Assembly: GCA_016903675.1 (NCBI GenBank)
Contig: JADQBA010000120.1
Coordinates: forward strand, 1-27,263
Source of the DNA: Stigonema ocellatum SAG 48.90 = DSM 106950
Lineage (GTDB): Bacteria > Cyanobacteriota > Cyanobacteriia > Cyanobacteriales > Nostocaceae
DNA length: 27,263 nucleotides
Direction: 5' to 3'
This document shows, piece by piece, positions 1 to 7,042 of the stretch. A program made the translations under genes and the position numbers. Positions within the stretch are counted from its first letter, which is position 1. Each line of letters opens with the position of its first letter. The notes below the pieces were generated by a model. The model searched no databases and was not told the origin of the DNA. It saw only the letters and a program-made list of their open reading frames with translations.

Positions 1-1
1 T

Positions 2-1126
2 TTAGAAATACCAACCGAGATGCAAAGTCAAGTTTGGCAACAAAATGAAGGGTTCTCCAACCCTGCTTCTCGCTATCAAGCCTATTTAAATAAACTTTGT
101 CTGTTGGCTGTGTTGCAGTGGCTACAAGAGGAAATGGCACCTCAGGCAAAGCCTTGGCCCAGTAGCGCTCTATTACCGAGCTTTTGGGAACTGGTGAATG
201 GAAGTACAATCACACTGGACGGAACTCGATTTGTATTAGTTCCTAGTCAGGCTATGGATATGAGCGAGTTGCGAGTTGCGCAAGAATGGGTAGATATACC
301 TGGTTGGGTAGGGGATTATTACTTAGCAGTGCAGGTAGAACCGGATGAAGGCTATGTGAGGGTTTGGGGATACTGTACCCATGAAAAACTCAAGAGCAGG
401 GGAAGTTATAATGGAGGCGATCGCACTTATTCCCTTGATGCCACTGATATCATTAGTGACATGAGTGTTTTGGCGGTGGCGCGACAACTTTGCCCAGAAG
501 AACCTACACGTACCACTGTAGCATCATTACCAAGCCTAACGCCAGAACACGCACAAAACCTGATTTCTCGTTTGGGATCAAGTCAGATAATGACACCCAG
601 ACTGGAGATTCCTTTTCAACTATGGGGAGCGTTAGTTGAAAATGGGGGTTGGAGACAAAGCTTATATCAAAGACGCCTAGGATTACCAGAACAGTGGTCA
701 GTTCTTGAGTGGGTCAACAGCGGCGTTTCTCAACTTGCTGAGGCTATTGGTTGGGGAAGCTTCAGTATACAACTGAGTGCGGCTCTAGCGCGGAGTGTTC
801 AAGAAATACAACCACGGATTCTCTTCTCTCGCCGACTAGTCATTGCAGGTCAACCATACGAACTCCGAGTGACACCCATGAACAGTGGGGAATCAACAAT
901 TTGGCGCTTTGAGTTGCATAATACCATTGTGGGAGCAGCCATCCCTGGTGGTTTTAAACTCAGGCTACTAACGGAAGATTTACAGCCCTTCCCCAATAAT
1001 GAAGATATAGCGACAACTGCTGTGGAACAACTTTTTGTGGAAGTTGCGCTGGCACCAGGTGAAGGTATAGTTTGGGAGATAGAACCTCTACCTGAAAACT
1101 ACGACCAAGAAATTCTCAAATTTTAA
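2..1126 (+). CDS. DUF1822 family protein, 5' end outside the window
   Basis: The product resembles the cyanobacterial DUF1822 family, whose function is unknown. The first ATG is at base 20, but the frame is open to the window edge and reads LEIPTEMQSQVWQQ. The following YLNKLCLLAVLQWLQEE segment matches how this family begins a little after its true start, so I treat the gene as 5'-partial. At least 368 residues are visible, soluble in character, with no signal peptide or transmembrane segment. The middle holds a Trp- and Gly-rich stretch (GWVGDYYLAVQV) and the end is acidic. It stops with TAA 19 bases before the oxidoreductase ATG on the same strand, so the two may be co-transcribed. The family assignment is from memory of the pattern. 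Confidence 0.75.
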   Translation, partial: LEIPTEMQSQVWQQNEGFSNPASRYQAYLNKLCLLAVLQWLQEEMAPQAKPWPSSALLPSFWELVNGSTITLDGTRFVLVPSQAMDMSELRVAQEWVDIPGWVGDYYLAVQVEPDEGYVRVWGYCTHEKLKSRGSYNGGDRTYSLDATDIISDMSVLAVARQLCPEEPTRTTVASLPSLTPEHAQNLISRLGSSQIMTPRLEIPFQLWGALVENGGWRQSLYQRRLGLPEQWSVLEWVNSGVSQLAEAIGWGSFSIQLSAALARSVQEIQPRILFSRRLVIAGQPYELRVTPMNSGESTIWRFELHNTIVGAAIPGGFKLRLLTEDLQPFPNNEDIATTAVEQLFVEVALAPGEGIVWEIEPLPENYDQEILKF

Positions 1127-1145
1127 GCTTTATAACTTGAAAAAT

Positions 1146-2249
1146 ATGAGTAAATATAAAGTAGCTGTGATCGGAACAGGATTTGGGCAAAAAGTCCATA
1201 TTCCAGGATTTCAAGCCCATCCTCGTACGGAGGTAGTTGCTGTATATCACCGCGACTTAGAGAAAGCGATCGCCATCGCACAATCCCACAATATTCCTCA
1301 AGCCTGCGACACAATAGCAGATATTGTGAAGTTGCCAGAAGTACAAGCTGTCAGTATTTCTACACCGCCATTTTCACATTATGAAATGGCAAAAATAGTG
1401 CTGGAAGCGGGGAAACATTTATTATTAGAAAAACCCATAACCTTGAATGCAACCCAAGCAAAAGAACTCTACCAACTAGCACTCTTCAAAGGTGTCATTG
1501 CTACTGTGGACTTTGAATTTCGTTTTGTACCTGGATGGCAGCTTTTTTCTCAACTTCTATCAGTTGGCTATGTGGGTTCTAAACGACTGATAAAAGTTGA
1601 TTGGTTAGGTTCTTCTCGTGCTGATGCTAAACGTCCTTGGAATTGGTATTCACGTCAAGACCAGGGAGGCGGTGCATTAGGGTCTTTAGGTTCCCACACA
1701 TTTGATTATATTCACTGGTTATTTGGTCCTGTACGTAGATTAAGCGCTCATTTCAGTACCTCTATTCAAGAGCGACCAGACCCCGTAACTGGGGAATTAA
1801 AGCCTGTGGATAGTGATGACACCTGTCTGCTGATGCTAGAATTGGCAGATGGAACACCATGCCAAGTTTCCATCAGTGCTGTGGTTCATGCACAGCGTAC
1901 ACATTGGCTAGAAGTTTATGGCGATCGCGGTACTTTAGTTTTAGGCAGTGAAAATCAAAAAGATTACATTCATGGATTCCGTGTTTGGTCTTCCCAACCA
2001 GGTAAACCTTTGACTGAGGTAGAAATTCCTCATCAGCTACTATTTCCCATAAATCATACAGATGGTCGCATTTCTGCATTTCTTCGCGTGATAGACCAAT
2101 GGGTGCAAGGAATCGACCGAGGCGAGGCGATGATTCCATCTCTTAGAGAAGGAGTTTATTCCCAGTTGTTGATGGATTTATCTCATGAATCAAACAGTAC
2201 TTCAAATTGGGTAAGTGTACCAAAATTGGAAGAATTTATGGTAATGTAA
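1146..2249 (+). CDS. Gfo/Idh/MocA family NAD(P)-dependent oxidoreductase
   Basis: This is a cytosolic dehydrogenase of the glucose-fructose oxidoreductase / inositol dehydrogenase family, acting on a sugar-type or related substrate that cannot be named from sequence. The N-terminal Rossmann fold shows VAVIGTGFGQ near residues 5-14. The family signature EKP (LLLEKPIT, about residue 96) carries the usual catalytic or cofactor-contacting lysine. The C-terminal alpha/beta domain contains GGALGSLGSHTFDYIHWLFG, typical of the family. The product is 367 residues, a normal length. A TTG lies 9 bases upstream in frame (1137), but ATG 1146 gives the natural MSKYKVAVIG start. No strong Shine-Dalgarno sequence is visible. 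It follows the DUF1822 gene by 19 bases on the same strand. Confidence 0.9.
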   Translation: MSKYKVAVIGTGFGQKVHIPGFQAHPRTEVVAVYHRDLEKAIAIAQSHNIPQACDTIADIVKLPEVQAVSISTPPFSHYEMAKIVLEAGKHLLLEKPITLNATQAKELYQLALFKGVIATVDFEFRFVPGWQLFSQLLSVGYVGSKRLIKVDWLGSSRADAKRPWNWYSRQDQGGGALGSLGSHTFDYIHWLFGPVRRLSAHFSTSIQERPDPVTGELKPVDSDDTCLLMLELADGTPCQVSISAVVHAQRTHWLEVYGDRGTLVLGSENQKDYIHGFRVWSSQPGKPLTEVEIPHQLLFPINHTDGRISAFLRVIDQWVQGIDRGEAMIPSLREGVYSQLLMDLSHESNSTSNWVSVPKLEEFMVM

Positions 2250-2322
2250 TGAAGCTATGAGAATCAATTAAAAATGAAAAAGTTTGAATTTTGCATTTTT
2301 AACTCTTGTAGTGAGTGGAACA

Positions 2323-2338
2323 TCACCCGACTGGGTGA
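2323..2338. other. Short hairpin downstream of the oxidoreductase
   Basis: TCACCC and GGGTGA form a 6-bp perfect stem around the loop GACT, 74 bases after the oxidoreductase stop. There is no T-run after it on either strand, so it is not a convincing intrinsic terminator. It may simply be a local repeat, because CCCGACTGG follows directly. Confidence 0.35.
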
Positions 2339-2427
2339 CCCGACTGGATGAAGTAGAATAACTACCCTTTAGACTATTCTGAGTAGCAATCGACTTATAT
2401 CTATAAATTCTACTCCCACACAGAGCC

Positions 2428-2574
2428 ATGAGCAAACAAGAAAAAGCAAACATAAAACTAGCATATCAAGCAGCGGCAGAATTAGCTTACATGATAGCCC
2501 TCAGTTTGAGTACCACAAAACAAAACCAGACCATCGAAGAATTGATTGACAAGCAACAACAGCAATCAGGATGA
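2428..2574 (+). CDS. Hypothetical 48-residue protein
   Basis: An ATG-initiated reading frame encodes a 48-residue peptide starting MSKQEKANIKLAYQAAAELA and ending EELIDKQQQQSG. It looks protein-like: a possible amphipathic Ala-rich helix (residues 8-25) followed by a polar Gln-rich tail. I do not recognise a family. No clear Shine-Dalgarno sequence precedes it; the upstream bases CACAGAGCC are only weakly purine-rich. It lies alone between the oxidoreductase and the kinase stub on the same strand. It could be a spurious ORF. Confidence 0.35.
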   Translation: MSKQEKANIKLAYQAAAELAYMIALSLSTTKQNQTIEELIDKQQQQSG

Positions 2575-2658
2575 GCTAGGGTGATAGGCGATGGCGTTCT
2601 CAATCATTGTGATTTTGGGGACACTTACTGTGGAAAGAATCACTAAAGTTTCCATAGT

Positions 2659-2790
2659 ATGAGCTATTGCCTCAATCCCAATTGCCCGACTCCCCAAAAC
2701 TCCTTTGGTATAAATTTTTGTATAACTTGCGGCACTAAGCTGCTACTGAAAGACCGCTACCGTGCTACTGATTTAAGTATAAAGTACTAG
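2659..2790 (+). pseudogene. N-terminal stub of a cyanobacterial 4-Cys Ser/Thr protein kinase
   Basis: The 43-residue frame begins MSYCLNPNCPTPQNSFG and continues with FCITCGTKLLLKDRYRA. This is the conserved start of cyanobacterial Ser/Thr kinases: a four-cysteine zinc ribbon (C4, C9, C21, C24), then the KLLLKDRYR lead-in to the kinase domain. Where the glycine-rich kinase loop should follow, the reading diverges (TDLSIKY) and stops. No kinase domain, catalytic HRD or DFG motif appears downstream. I therefore read it as a truncated remnant rather than a free-standing zinc ribbon, though a short functional peptide cannot be excluded. The loss joins the stub to the unrelated small genes that follow. 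Confidence 0.75.
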
Positions 2791-2845
2791 CATTACCAGT
2801 GATGAACTTAGAAGAGCGTCAGTAGCAGGAGTGTGGACTTACTAA

Positions 2846-3109
2846 ATGGATGAGCAGGACGGAGTTAAACTTACACTAGGTGGTATAAAGAAACTAGGGA
2901 ATCTTGTTAATCTGAAAGATGACATCATTGCCGATGCAGTTCGAGAACGTGGGGGAGGGCAAGGTCAGGTTAATCAATTACGAAGCGATTATCAAGATTT
3001 AAGAGTTGGTGAATTAGCCAACTTGGCAGCCGAGGGAAACGCAGAAGCAGAAACTGCTATTAAAATTCTCAAACAAGCCAGGAAAAAACGTGAAAAATAT
3101 GGTAAGTAG
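2846..3109 (+). CDS. Hypothetical protein, 87 residues, first gene of an overlapping pair
   Basis: The product is an 87-residue soluble, charged protein with a Gly/Gln-rich stretch (ERGGGQGQVN, about residues 34-43) and a helical basic tail ending KQARKKREKYGK. There is no signal peptide. The start ATG directly follows an in-frame TAA; AGGAG lies 14 bases upstream, rather far for a ribosome-binding site. It overlaps the next gene by 11 bases if that gene starts at 3099, which suggests translational coupling. The short basic tail followed at once by an acidic small protein resembles the end of a polymorphic toxin gene followed by its immunity gene. That is inference from arrangement only, and I recognise no toxin motif. 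Confidence 0.6.
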   Translation: MDEQDGVKLTLGGIKKLGNLVNLKDDIIADAVRERGGGQGQVNQLRSDYQDLRVGELANLAAEGNAEAETAIKILKQARKKREKYGK

Positions 3110-3521
3110 TGAATTTCCCATCGGACAGACTCTGAAAGCAGTATCAATAGTAGAAGAAAAACAATTTGGTGGCAATGAACTCTGCCTTGACGAAATTAAA
3201 CTCTTTTTTCAAGACACAACAGTTACATTGCTAGCAATTGCTGATACTGATGAAATAGATATAATACAAGAAAGTTCTACAGTTCCTTACCCGGCAGACA
3301 CTCCATCTTGGTGCAAGTCTTTTCTTGGTAAAAAGCTGATGACAGTATGGGTATGTGACAATGACCAAGGTTATCGAGATCAAGTGATTTTCGCGTTTGA
3401 GTATTTACGTCCCAGCATCGCCTTTATTGCTGAAGGTTCAGTAATGAAAGCATTCCGCTCTGAGCAAATATACCAAATAAAAGCATCTGAAGCTCACTGG
3501 CAACACAGCCAAGCATCGTAG
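3099..3521 (+). CDS. Small protein, possibly DUF6334-like
   Basis: The ATG at 3099 gives a 140-residue protein starting MVSSEFPIGQTLKAVSIVEE. A GTG 9 bases upstream (3090) is possible but less natural. The segment FLGKKLMTVWVCDNDQGYRD followed by a hydrophobic strand and FIAEGS resembles, from memory, the DUF6334 pattern (conserved G-K, W, N/D-QGY-D). I hold that loosely. It is predicted cytosolic, acidic, and has no membrane segment. The start overlaps the 87-residue gene by 11 bases, so the two are probably translated together. Function is unknown; an immunity-like role is only a contextual guess. Confidence 0.65.
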   Translation: MVSSEFPIGQTLKAVSIVEEKQFGGNELCLDEIKLFFQDTTVTLLAIADTDEIDIIQESSTVPYPADTPSWCKSFLGKKLMTVWVCDNDQGYRDQVIFAFEYLRPSIAFIAEGSVMKAFRSEQIYQIKASEAHWQHSQAS

Positions 3522-3551
3522 ATTTCAAGTGATATCAAGTCCGTTTAATTG

Positions 3552-3630
3552 CTTATCATAAAAACCTCTCCGCGTCCGGTGTGTCACCGCATCCCCGCGT
3601 CAGTCAATCATGATAAGTATTCCACCGGAC
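3552..3630. repeat. Interleaved inverted repeats between converging genes
   Basis: CTTATCAT (3552-3559) pairs with ATGATAAG (3610-3617), and GTCCGGTG (3574-3581) pairs with CACCGGAC (3623-3630). The two stems cross, which is a pseudoknot arrangement. A local hairpin CGGTG-TGT-CACCG (3577-3589) competes for the same bases. The interior is rich in CCGCGTC words that also occur near 9670 and 10055, so this may be a copy of an interspersed repeat. It lies in the 3' intergenic space between the 140-residue gene and the GH5 gene. Confidence 0.5.
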
Positions 3631-3668
3631 ATAATATGAGCGGGAGTAAAGAATTTCTCGCTCTTATT

Positions 3669-3704
3669 CCCCTACTCCCCACTCCCCACTCCCCACTCCC
3701 TACT
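3669..3704. repeat. Heptanucleotide tandem repeat (CCCCACT-type)
   Basis: Four to five near-perfect copies of CCCCACT lie directly behind the stop codon of the GH5 gene (stop at 3706-3708). This matches the short tandemly repeated repetitive sequences known from heterocystous cyanobacteria. The same unit recurs at 16740-16851. Confidence 0.8.
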
Positions 3705-3705
3705 T

Positions 3706-5316
3706 TTACAAAGTGGTAGCTGAGACTTGGGTCGGTTTGTAGTTAGACCCTAGCTTATCGGCACAGAAACCTAGGGAATCCTGTGTTTGATTGGGCTGGA
3801 TGACTCGTGCCCATTCGATGGGAGTCACCACATACTCTGATCCCTGTTGAGTCAAGCTTAAATTCCAGCTGTTATTGATTCGCGCCTGCGGCAACTGGAA
3901 TTTCAATTGCCAGTTTTGGGTGCTAGTGTTAGCTTTATTAGTCACTCGGAAATTCACACAGAAACCAGTTTCCCAATCCGACTGAATGATAGCTTCTGCC
4001 TGTAATGAAGTTCCTGGGCTGGGAGTAGGACTTGGTGTCGGGCTGGGTGAAGAACTTGGTGTTGCGGTTGGCGAAGAACTTGGTGTCGGGGTGGGCGAAG
4101 AACTTGGTGTTGCGGTGGGCGAAGGACTGGGTTTTGAACCAATGTGCTTGAGAAGCGGCACGAGTTGTGGGCGATCGGCACCACCAACCGGCTCTAGTGT
4201 GAAGATATAGTCGCCCCACAATGGTCCTGCTGCCCAGTAAGTCCAGCCCAACCAGACATCTGCATTGTTGTCGATGTAGCTCAGCATGTCGTCGAGGGCA
4301 CTATAGCAGGTATCGTTGCGCCCGCCAGCGAACTCGCCTAGGAATCCGCGCTTACCGTTTTGCCTGAGCCATGCCGTGAAATCGACCAGCTTCTGGGAGC
4401 CGATGGTCTTGCTAACACACTGGTCGGATTTGCCCGAAAAGTCACTGTCCAAGTACTGGTGAACGTCAAAAGCATAGTTGTTGCCTGGGTCTTTGATTCC
4501 AAGCATCACCGTAGCGTTGGGTGTGCCATACCACGACTGGTTCCAGCTATGGGCACCAGTCCAAGCGTTACCTGGGACAAGGATCAGGTTTGTGGCTCCA
4601 GTGTTGCGAATAGCTTGGATTGCCGTGTTAGCATCGTCACGCCAGAGTTCGGTGGGCATGTTATTTGGCTCATTTATCAAACCAAAGATCACCCGACTAT
4701 TGCTCTTGTAAACGTTTGCCAGCTTGCTCCAAAAGTCACCAAAAGCGCTGACTGGCACACCCTGACCGATGACCCCGCCATAATAACGAGCGTAGTTGTG
4801 CGGATCGAGCACAACCGTTGCTCCCTTGCTGGTGGCATAGCTCACAAAGTCATCTATGCGTGCAAGTTCATCTGCATCAAGGTTGCCGAACTGTTGGTGT
4901 TGCAATCGCTCCCAGCGGAACGGCAGACGAAAGGTGGTCATGCCTTTGCCAACGAAATAATCGACCTCAGCATGGGTAGGGTACTTGTAATCGGCGTTGT
5001 ACGTACCGGGTAGGGAGCCTTCGCCAAAGTCAGCACCAGCAAGATTGACGCCGATGTGTGCAACAGATGCCGCGTTTGCCACGCTTATGAGATTTTGAGG
5101 ATGTTGTAACAAACCTATGAGCAAGGCTATGACGGCAGCACCAATCCAAAGCCGTTCACGCGATCGCATCACCCTCATACCTCTGAGTACCGTTCTCAGT
5201 TTCGGTGTTTGCAGTCCCTGACACCACGAAGTCATTTCTCCCATGGCTTTCTGCAAGGCGACACCACCAAATACAGTTGCAGTTGCCGCTTTAAGCAAGC
5301 GATTTAATTTAAGCAT
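3706..5316 (-). CDS. Secreted endoglucanase, GH5 (GH5_5-like) with C-terminal CBM2-like domain
   Basis: This is a glycoside hydrolase likely to cleave beta-1,4-glucan such as cellulose outside the cell. Counting from ATG 5316 (536 residues), a hydrophobic stretch near residues 56-72 and VANAA near 79-83 give a signal peptide. The GH5 domain spans about 85-392: RLPFRWERL, DPHNYARYYG, INEPN with the acid/base Glu216, and FLGEF with the nucleophile Glu328. The order and spacing resemble fungal Cel5A. A Pro/Ser/Thr linker (about 395-435) leads to a roughly 100-residue CBM2-like domain with cysteines 453 and 518. The start is uncertain. TTG 5346 is possible, while ATG 5178 or 5169 would give a more ordinary signal peptide and has AGAGG just upstream. 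It lies beside the polysaccharide locus on the opposite strand and might remodel or degrade matrix glucan. Confidence 0.92.
   Translation of the reverse strand: MLKLNRLLKAATATVFGGVALQKAMGEMTSWCQGLQTPKLRTVLRGMRVMRSRERLWIGAAVIALLIGLLQHPQNLISVANAASVAHIGVNLAGADFGEGSLPGTYNADYKYPTHAEVDYFVGKGMTTFRLPFRWERLQHQQFGNLDADELARIDDFVSYATSKGATVVLDPHNYARYYGGVIGQGVPVSAFGDFWSKLANVYKSNSRVIFGLINEPNNMPTELWRDDANTAIQAIRNTGATNLILVPGNAWTGAHSWNQSWYGTPNATVMLGIKDPGNNYAFDVHQYLDSDFSGKSDQCVSKTIGSQKLVDFTAWLRQNGKRGFLGEFAGGRNDTCYSALDDMLSYIDNNADVWLGWTYWAAGPLWGDYIFTLEPVGGADRPQLVPLLKHIGSKPSPSPTATPSSSPTPTPSSSPTATPSSSPSPTPSPTPSPGTSLQAEAIIQSDWETGFCVNFRVTNKANTSTQNWQLKFQLPQARINNSWNLSLTQQGSEYVVTPIEWARVIQPNQTQDSLGFCADKLGSNYKPTQVSATTL
4049..4132. 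repeat. 24-bp tandem repeat encoding the GH5 linker
   Basis: A 24-bp unit starting GAAGAACTTGGTGT recurs at 4049, 4073 and 4097, with a partial copy at 4121. It encodes the eight-residue Pro/Ser/Thr linker units (PSSSPTPT and PSSSPTAT types). Such in-frame repeats can change linker length by slippage without breaking the gene. Confidence 0.85.
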
Positions 5317-5387
5317 GATAAACACCACAATAGGGAAGGTAACCAAATGCAGCGGATATTAATTTTTCCGCAGCTATATCGACAGTC

Positions 5388-5418
5388 ATGGTAAACCACC
5401 CAGATGGATTACAAAGAA
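5388..5418 (+). repeat. 31-bp direct repeat, copy 1
   Basis: The sequence beginning ATGGTAAACCACCCAGATGG recurs at 5933-5963 with one mismatch. The two copies stand on either side of the 179-bp inverted-repeat element but not directly at its ends. Confidence 0.8.
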
Positions 5419-5459
5419 CAGGATTTCCATCCAATTGATAAGCAGATTTGTTAGCTCCA

Positions 5460-5570
5460 TTATTTGATAAGTGGGGTTATCAAAACGGACACAATTAATG
5501 CCGCTAACGTAGCACCCAGATAAGCTTTGTTGCCAGACTCCTTATGAGCCTTTGGCCGAAACCCATTCAA
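5460..5570 (-). CDS. Possible 36-residue single-pass membrane peptide
   Basis: From a TTG start the frame reads LNGFRPKAHKESGNKAYLG and ends with the hydrophobic ATLAALIVSVLITPLIK. This is a basic N-terminus followed by one likely membrane segment, a common layout for small bacterial membrane peptides. There is no ATG, and the Shine-Dalgarno region (AGTAAGAAAC) is weak. It lies upstream of the GH5 gene on the same strand. It may be a real short gene, the tail of a lost gene, or chance. Confidence 0.3.
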   Translation of the reverse strand: MNGFRPKAHKESGNKAYLGATLAALIVSVLITPLIK

Positions 5571-5742
5571 GAGTTTCTTACTAAAAAGAATTGGATTTAC
5601 CTATTCTTTACAATAATGCAACATTACCTGTTTTAAAAAATTTCGTCAAGTAATTGATTTATCGGCACTTTCGTGTATCAATCAAAACTTTTAAAGAATA
5701 TAGTTGTATAGTTTTATTGTTTTTGCGAATCAACATCAGATC

Positions 5743-5921
5743 CAGGGCTATTTCATTCTAAACCTGAGCCTTGACGAAGGTAAGGGCTCAAAGCTTAAGT
5801 CCGTTTCAACGGACTAAATTCCTTCTAGTTCAAGTCGGCTGATTCGCCGACTTCAGCTATTCAACTCGGGAATTTATTACGCACGGCTAATGGGTTGCGA
5901 GTGAAGAATGAAATAGCCCTG
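5743..5921. mobile_element. MITE-like element, 179 bp with 17-bp perfect inverted ends
   Basis: CAGGGCTATTTCATTCT (5743-5759) and its exact reverse complement (5905-5921) bound a 179-bp segment with no coding potential. Inside are successive hairpins: CCTT-GACG-AAGG within TGAGCC...GGCTCA, AGTCCGT-TTCA-ACGGACT, and AAGTCGGC-TGATTC-GCCGACTT. I see no clear target-site duplication. A non-autonomous transposable element is the simplest reading; a multi-stem RNA is an alternative. Confidence 0.65.
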
Positions 5922-5932
5922 ACATGAGATTT

Positions 5933-5963
5933 ATGGCAAACCACCCAGATGGATTACAAAGAA
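5933..5963 (+). repeat. 31-bp direct repeat, copy 2
   Basis: This is the second copy of the repeat at 5388-5418, beginning ATGGCAAACCACCCAGATGG; 30 of 31 positions agree. Confidence 0.8.
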
Positions 5964-6052
5964 TATAAGGTTACTTTGATTTCCGTGAAAGCCCCTTGGG
6001 GTAAACTCTGTGCCAACTCATCTACCCTCATTGTTTTTTGTAGAAAAATGTC

Positions 6053-6118
6053 CACAGAAGTAATTTTTGATTCAGCCTGAAGTTTTGACTTTACCATACT
6101 CATGCTACCATTGGTTGC
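6053..6118 (+). promoter_or_regulatory. Conserved upstream block A of the polysaccharide locus
   Basis: This 66-bp stretch lies just upstream of the DUF6492 gene. Its first 42 bases recur at 9869-9910 (40 of 42 identical) and its last 27 at 10219-10245, upstream of the Wzc-type gene. Non-coding conservation before two genes of one locus suggests a shared control element or 5' leader. No binding protein can be named from the sequence. Confidence 0.5.
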
Positions 6119-6145
6119 TGCTGAAAGGAGCAACAGAAATCAACC

Positions 6146-7006
6146 GTGAAAAAGTTTGACTTTGCAATTATTACTCCAAGCTATACTCCAGACTTTGAAA
6201 GATGTCGCCTACTATCGTGGAGTATACAAAAATTTATATCACCTTCTGTTACCCATTACATCCTTGTAGAGCGTCAAGACGAGTTGCTTTTTAGTCAGCT
6301 ACAAAGTCCAAATACAAAAATTCATCTTGTAGAATCGCTACTACCTTGGTGGATTCAACGCATACCTTTTTTCAAGAATGGTTGGCTCAGTCTCAAAACT
6401 CCTCCGATTCGCAACTGGATAATGCAGCAAATTATTAAAATTGCATCTGCTCAATTGATTGACGAAGATATTTTGGTATTCGTTGATTCAGACGTAGCAT
6501 TTGTACGCCCTTTCAATCTTGAAAGCTTGATTCACTTTGATCGAGTTCGGCTGTTCCGAGAACATTCCTATGATGCCCAAACACATATCAAAGGACACGA
6601 AGCTGCCAATAAACTACTAGGTTTACCTAATAATATTTACCCAACTCCAGGTTACATTGGTAATGTGATAACCTGGAGGCGTGACAATGTTTTGAAGTTA
6701 TATCAGCATCTCGAAAGTATTTCTGGTAAAGCGTGGATTGAAACACTAGGCAGTACATGGTATCTCGCTGAATACGTACTATACGGAGTGTTTGTTGACC
6801 ACTTTTTGAAGGAGGAATCGGGACATTATTATGACTCACAAAAGATTTGCTATGAATACTGGCTTCATCAACCCATGTCAGATGAGTATATGCAAAAATT
6901 TTTTGCAGAAATTCAGCCTCACCATGTAGCTGTAATGATATCTTCTAAAGCTGGTATACCTGTTGAGCGATATGAGCCTTTAGTAAAGACTGTACCTGTG
7001 TTATAA
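6146..7006 (+). CDS. DUF6492 family protein, probable glycosyltransferase-like
   Basis: The 286-residue protein begins MKKFDFAIITPSYTPDFERC, matching the DUF6492 family found in polysaccharide gene clusters. A DXD-like motif (VFVDSDVAFV, Asp114 and Asp116) suggests a GT-A fold that binds a nucleotide sugar through a metal ion. No membrane segment is visible, so it would act at the cytosolic face. The start is GTG. AGGAG lies 15 bases upstream, farther than ideal, but the N-terminal strand fits the family well. It is preceded by the conserved upstream block and converges with the GT4 gene across 36 bases. It probably adds a sugar to the repeat unit; donor and linkage are unknown. Confidence 0.8.
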   Translation: MKKFDFAIITPSYTPDFERCRLLSWSIQKFISPSVTHYILVERQDELLFSQLQSPNTKIHLVESLLPWWIQRIPFFKNGWLSLKTPPIRNWIMQQIIKIASAQLIDEDILVFVDSDVAFVRPFNLESLIHFDRVRLFREHSYDAQTHIKGHEAANKLLGLPNNIYPTPGYIGNVITWRRDNVLKLYQHLESISGKAWIETLGSTWYLAEYVLYGVFVDHFLKEESGHYYDSQKICYEYWLHQPMSDEYMQKFFAEIQPHHVAVMISSKAGIPVERYEPLVKTVPVL

Positions 7007-7042
7007 CAGCTTTCATGTAAGCGTGAATCTGTTTTTGTCAGT

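Larger units (their letters stand above)
5347..6145. other. Roughly 800-bp intergenic region
   Basis: No large gene is visible. The region holds a possible 36-residue membrane peptide on the minus strand (5460-5570), a 31-bp direct repeat in two copies, a 179-bp MITE-like element (5743-5921), and the upstream block of the DUF6492 gene (6053-6118). The stretch 5571-5742 is AT-rich and I see nothing specific in it. Confidence 0.6.

Noticed and set aside
4360..5013. 217-residue plus-strand reading frame
   Set aside because: It lies entirely inside the GH5 gene on the other strand, which has catalytic motifs and a continuous domain structure; the plus-strand frame is a shadow.
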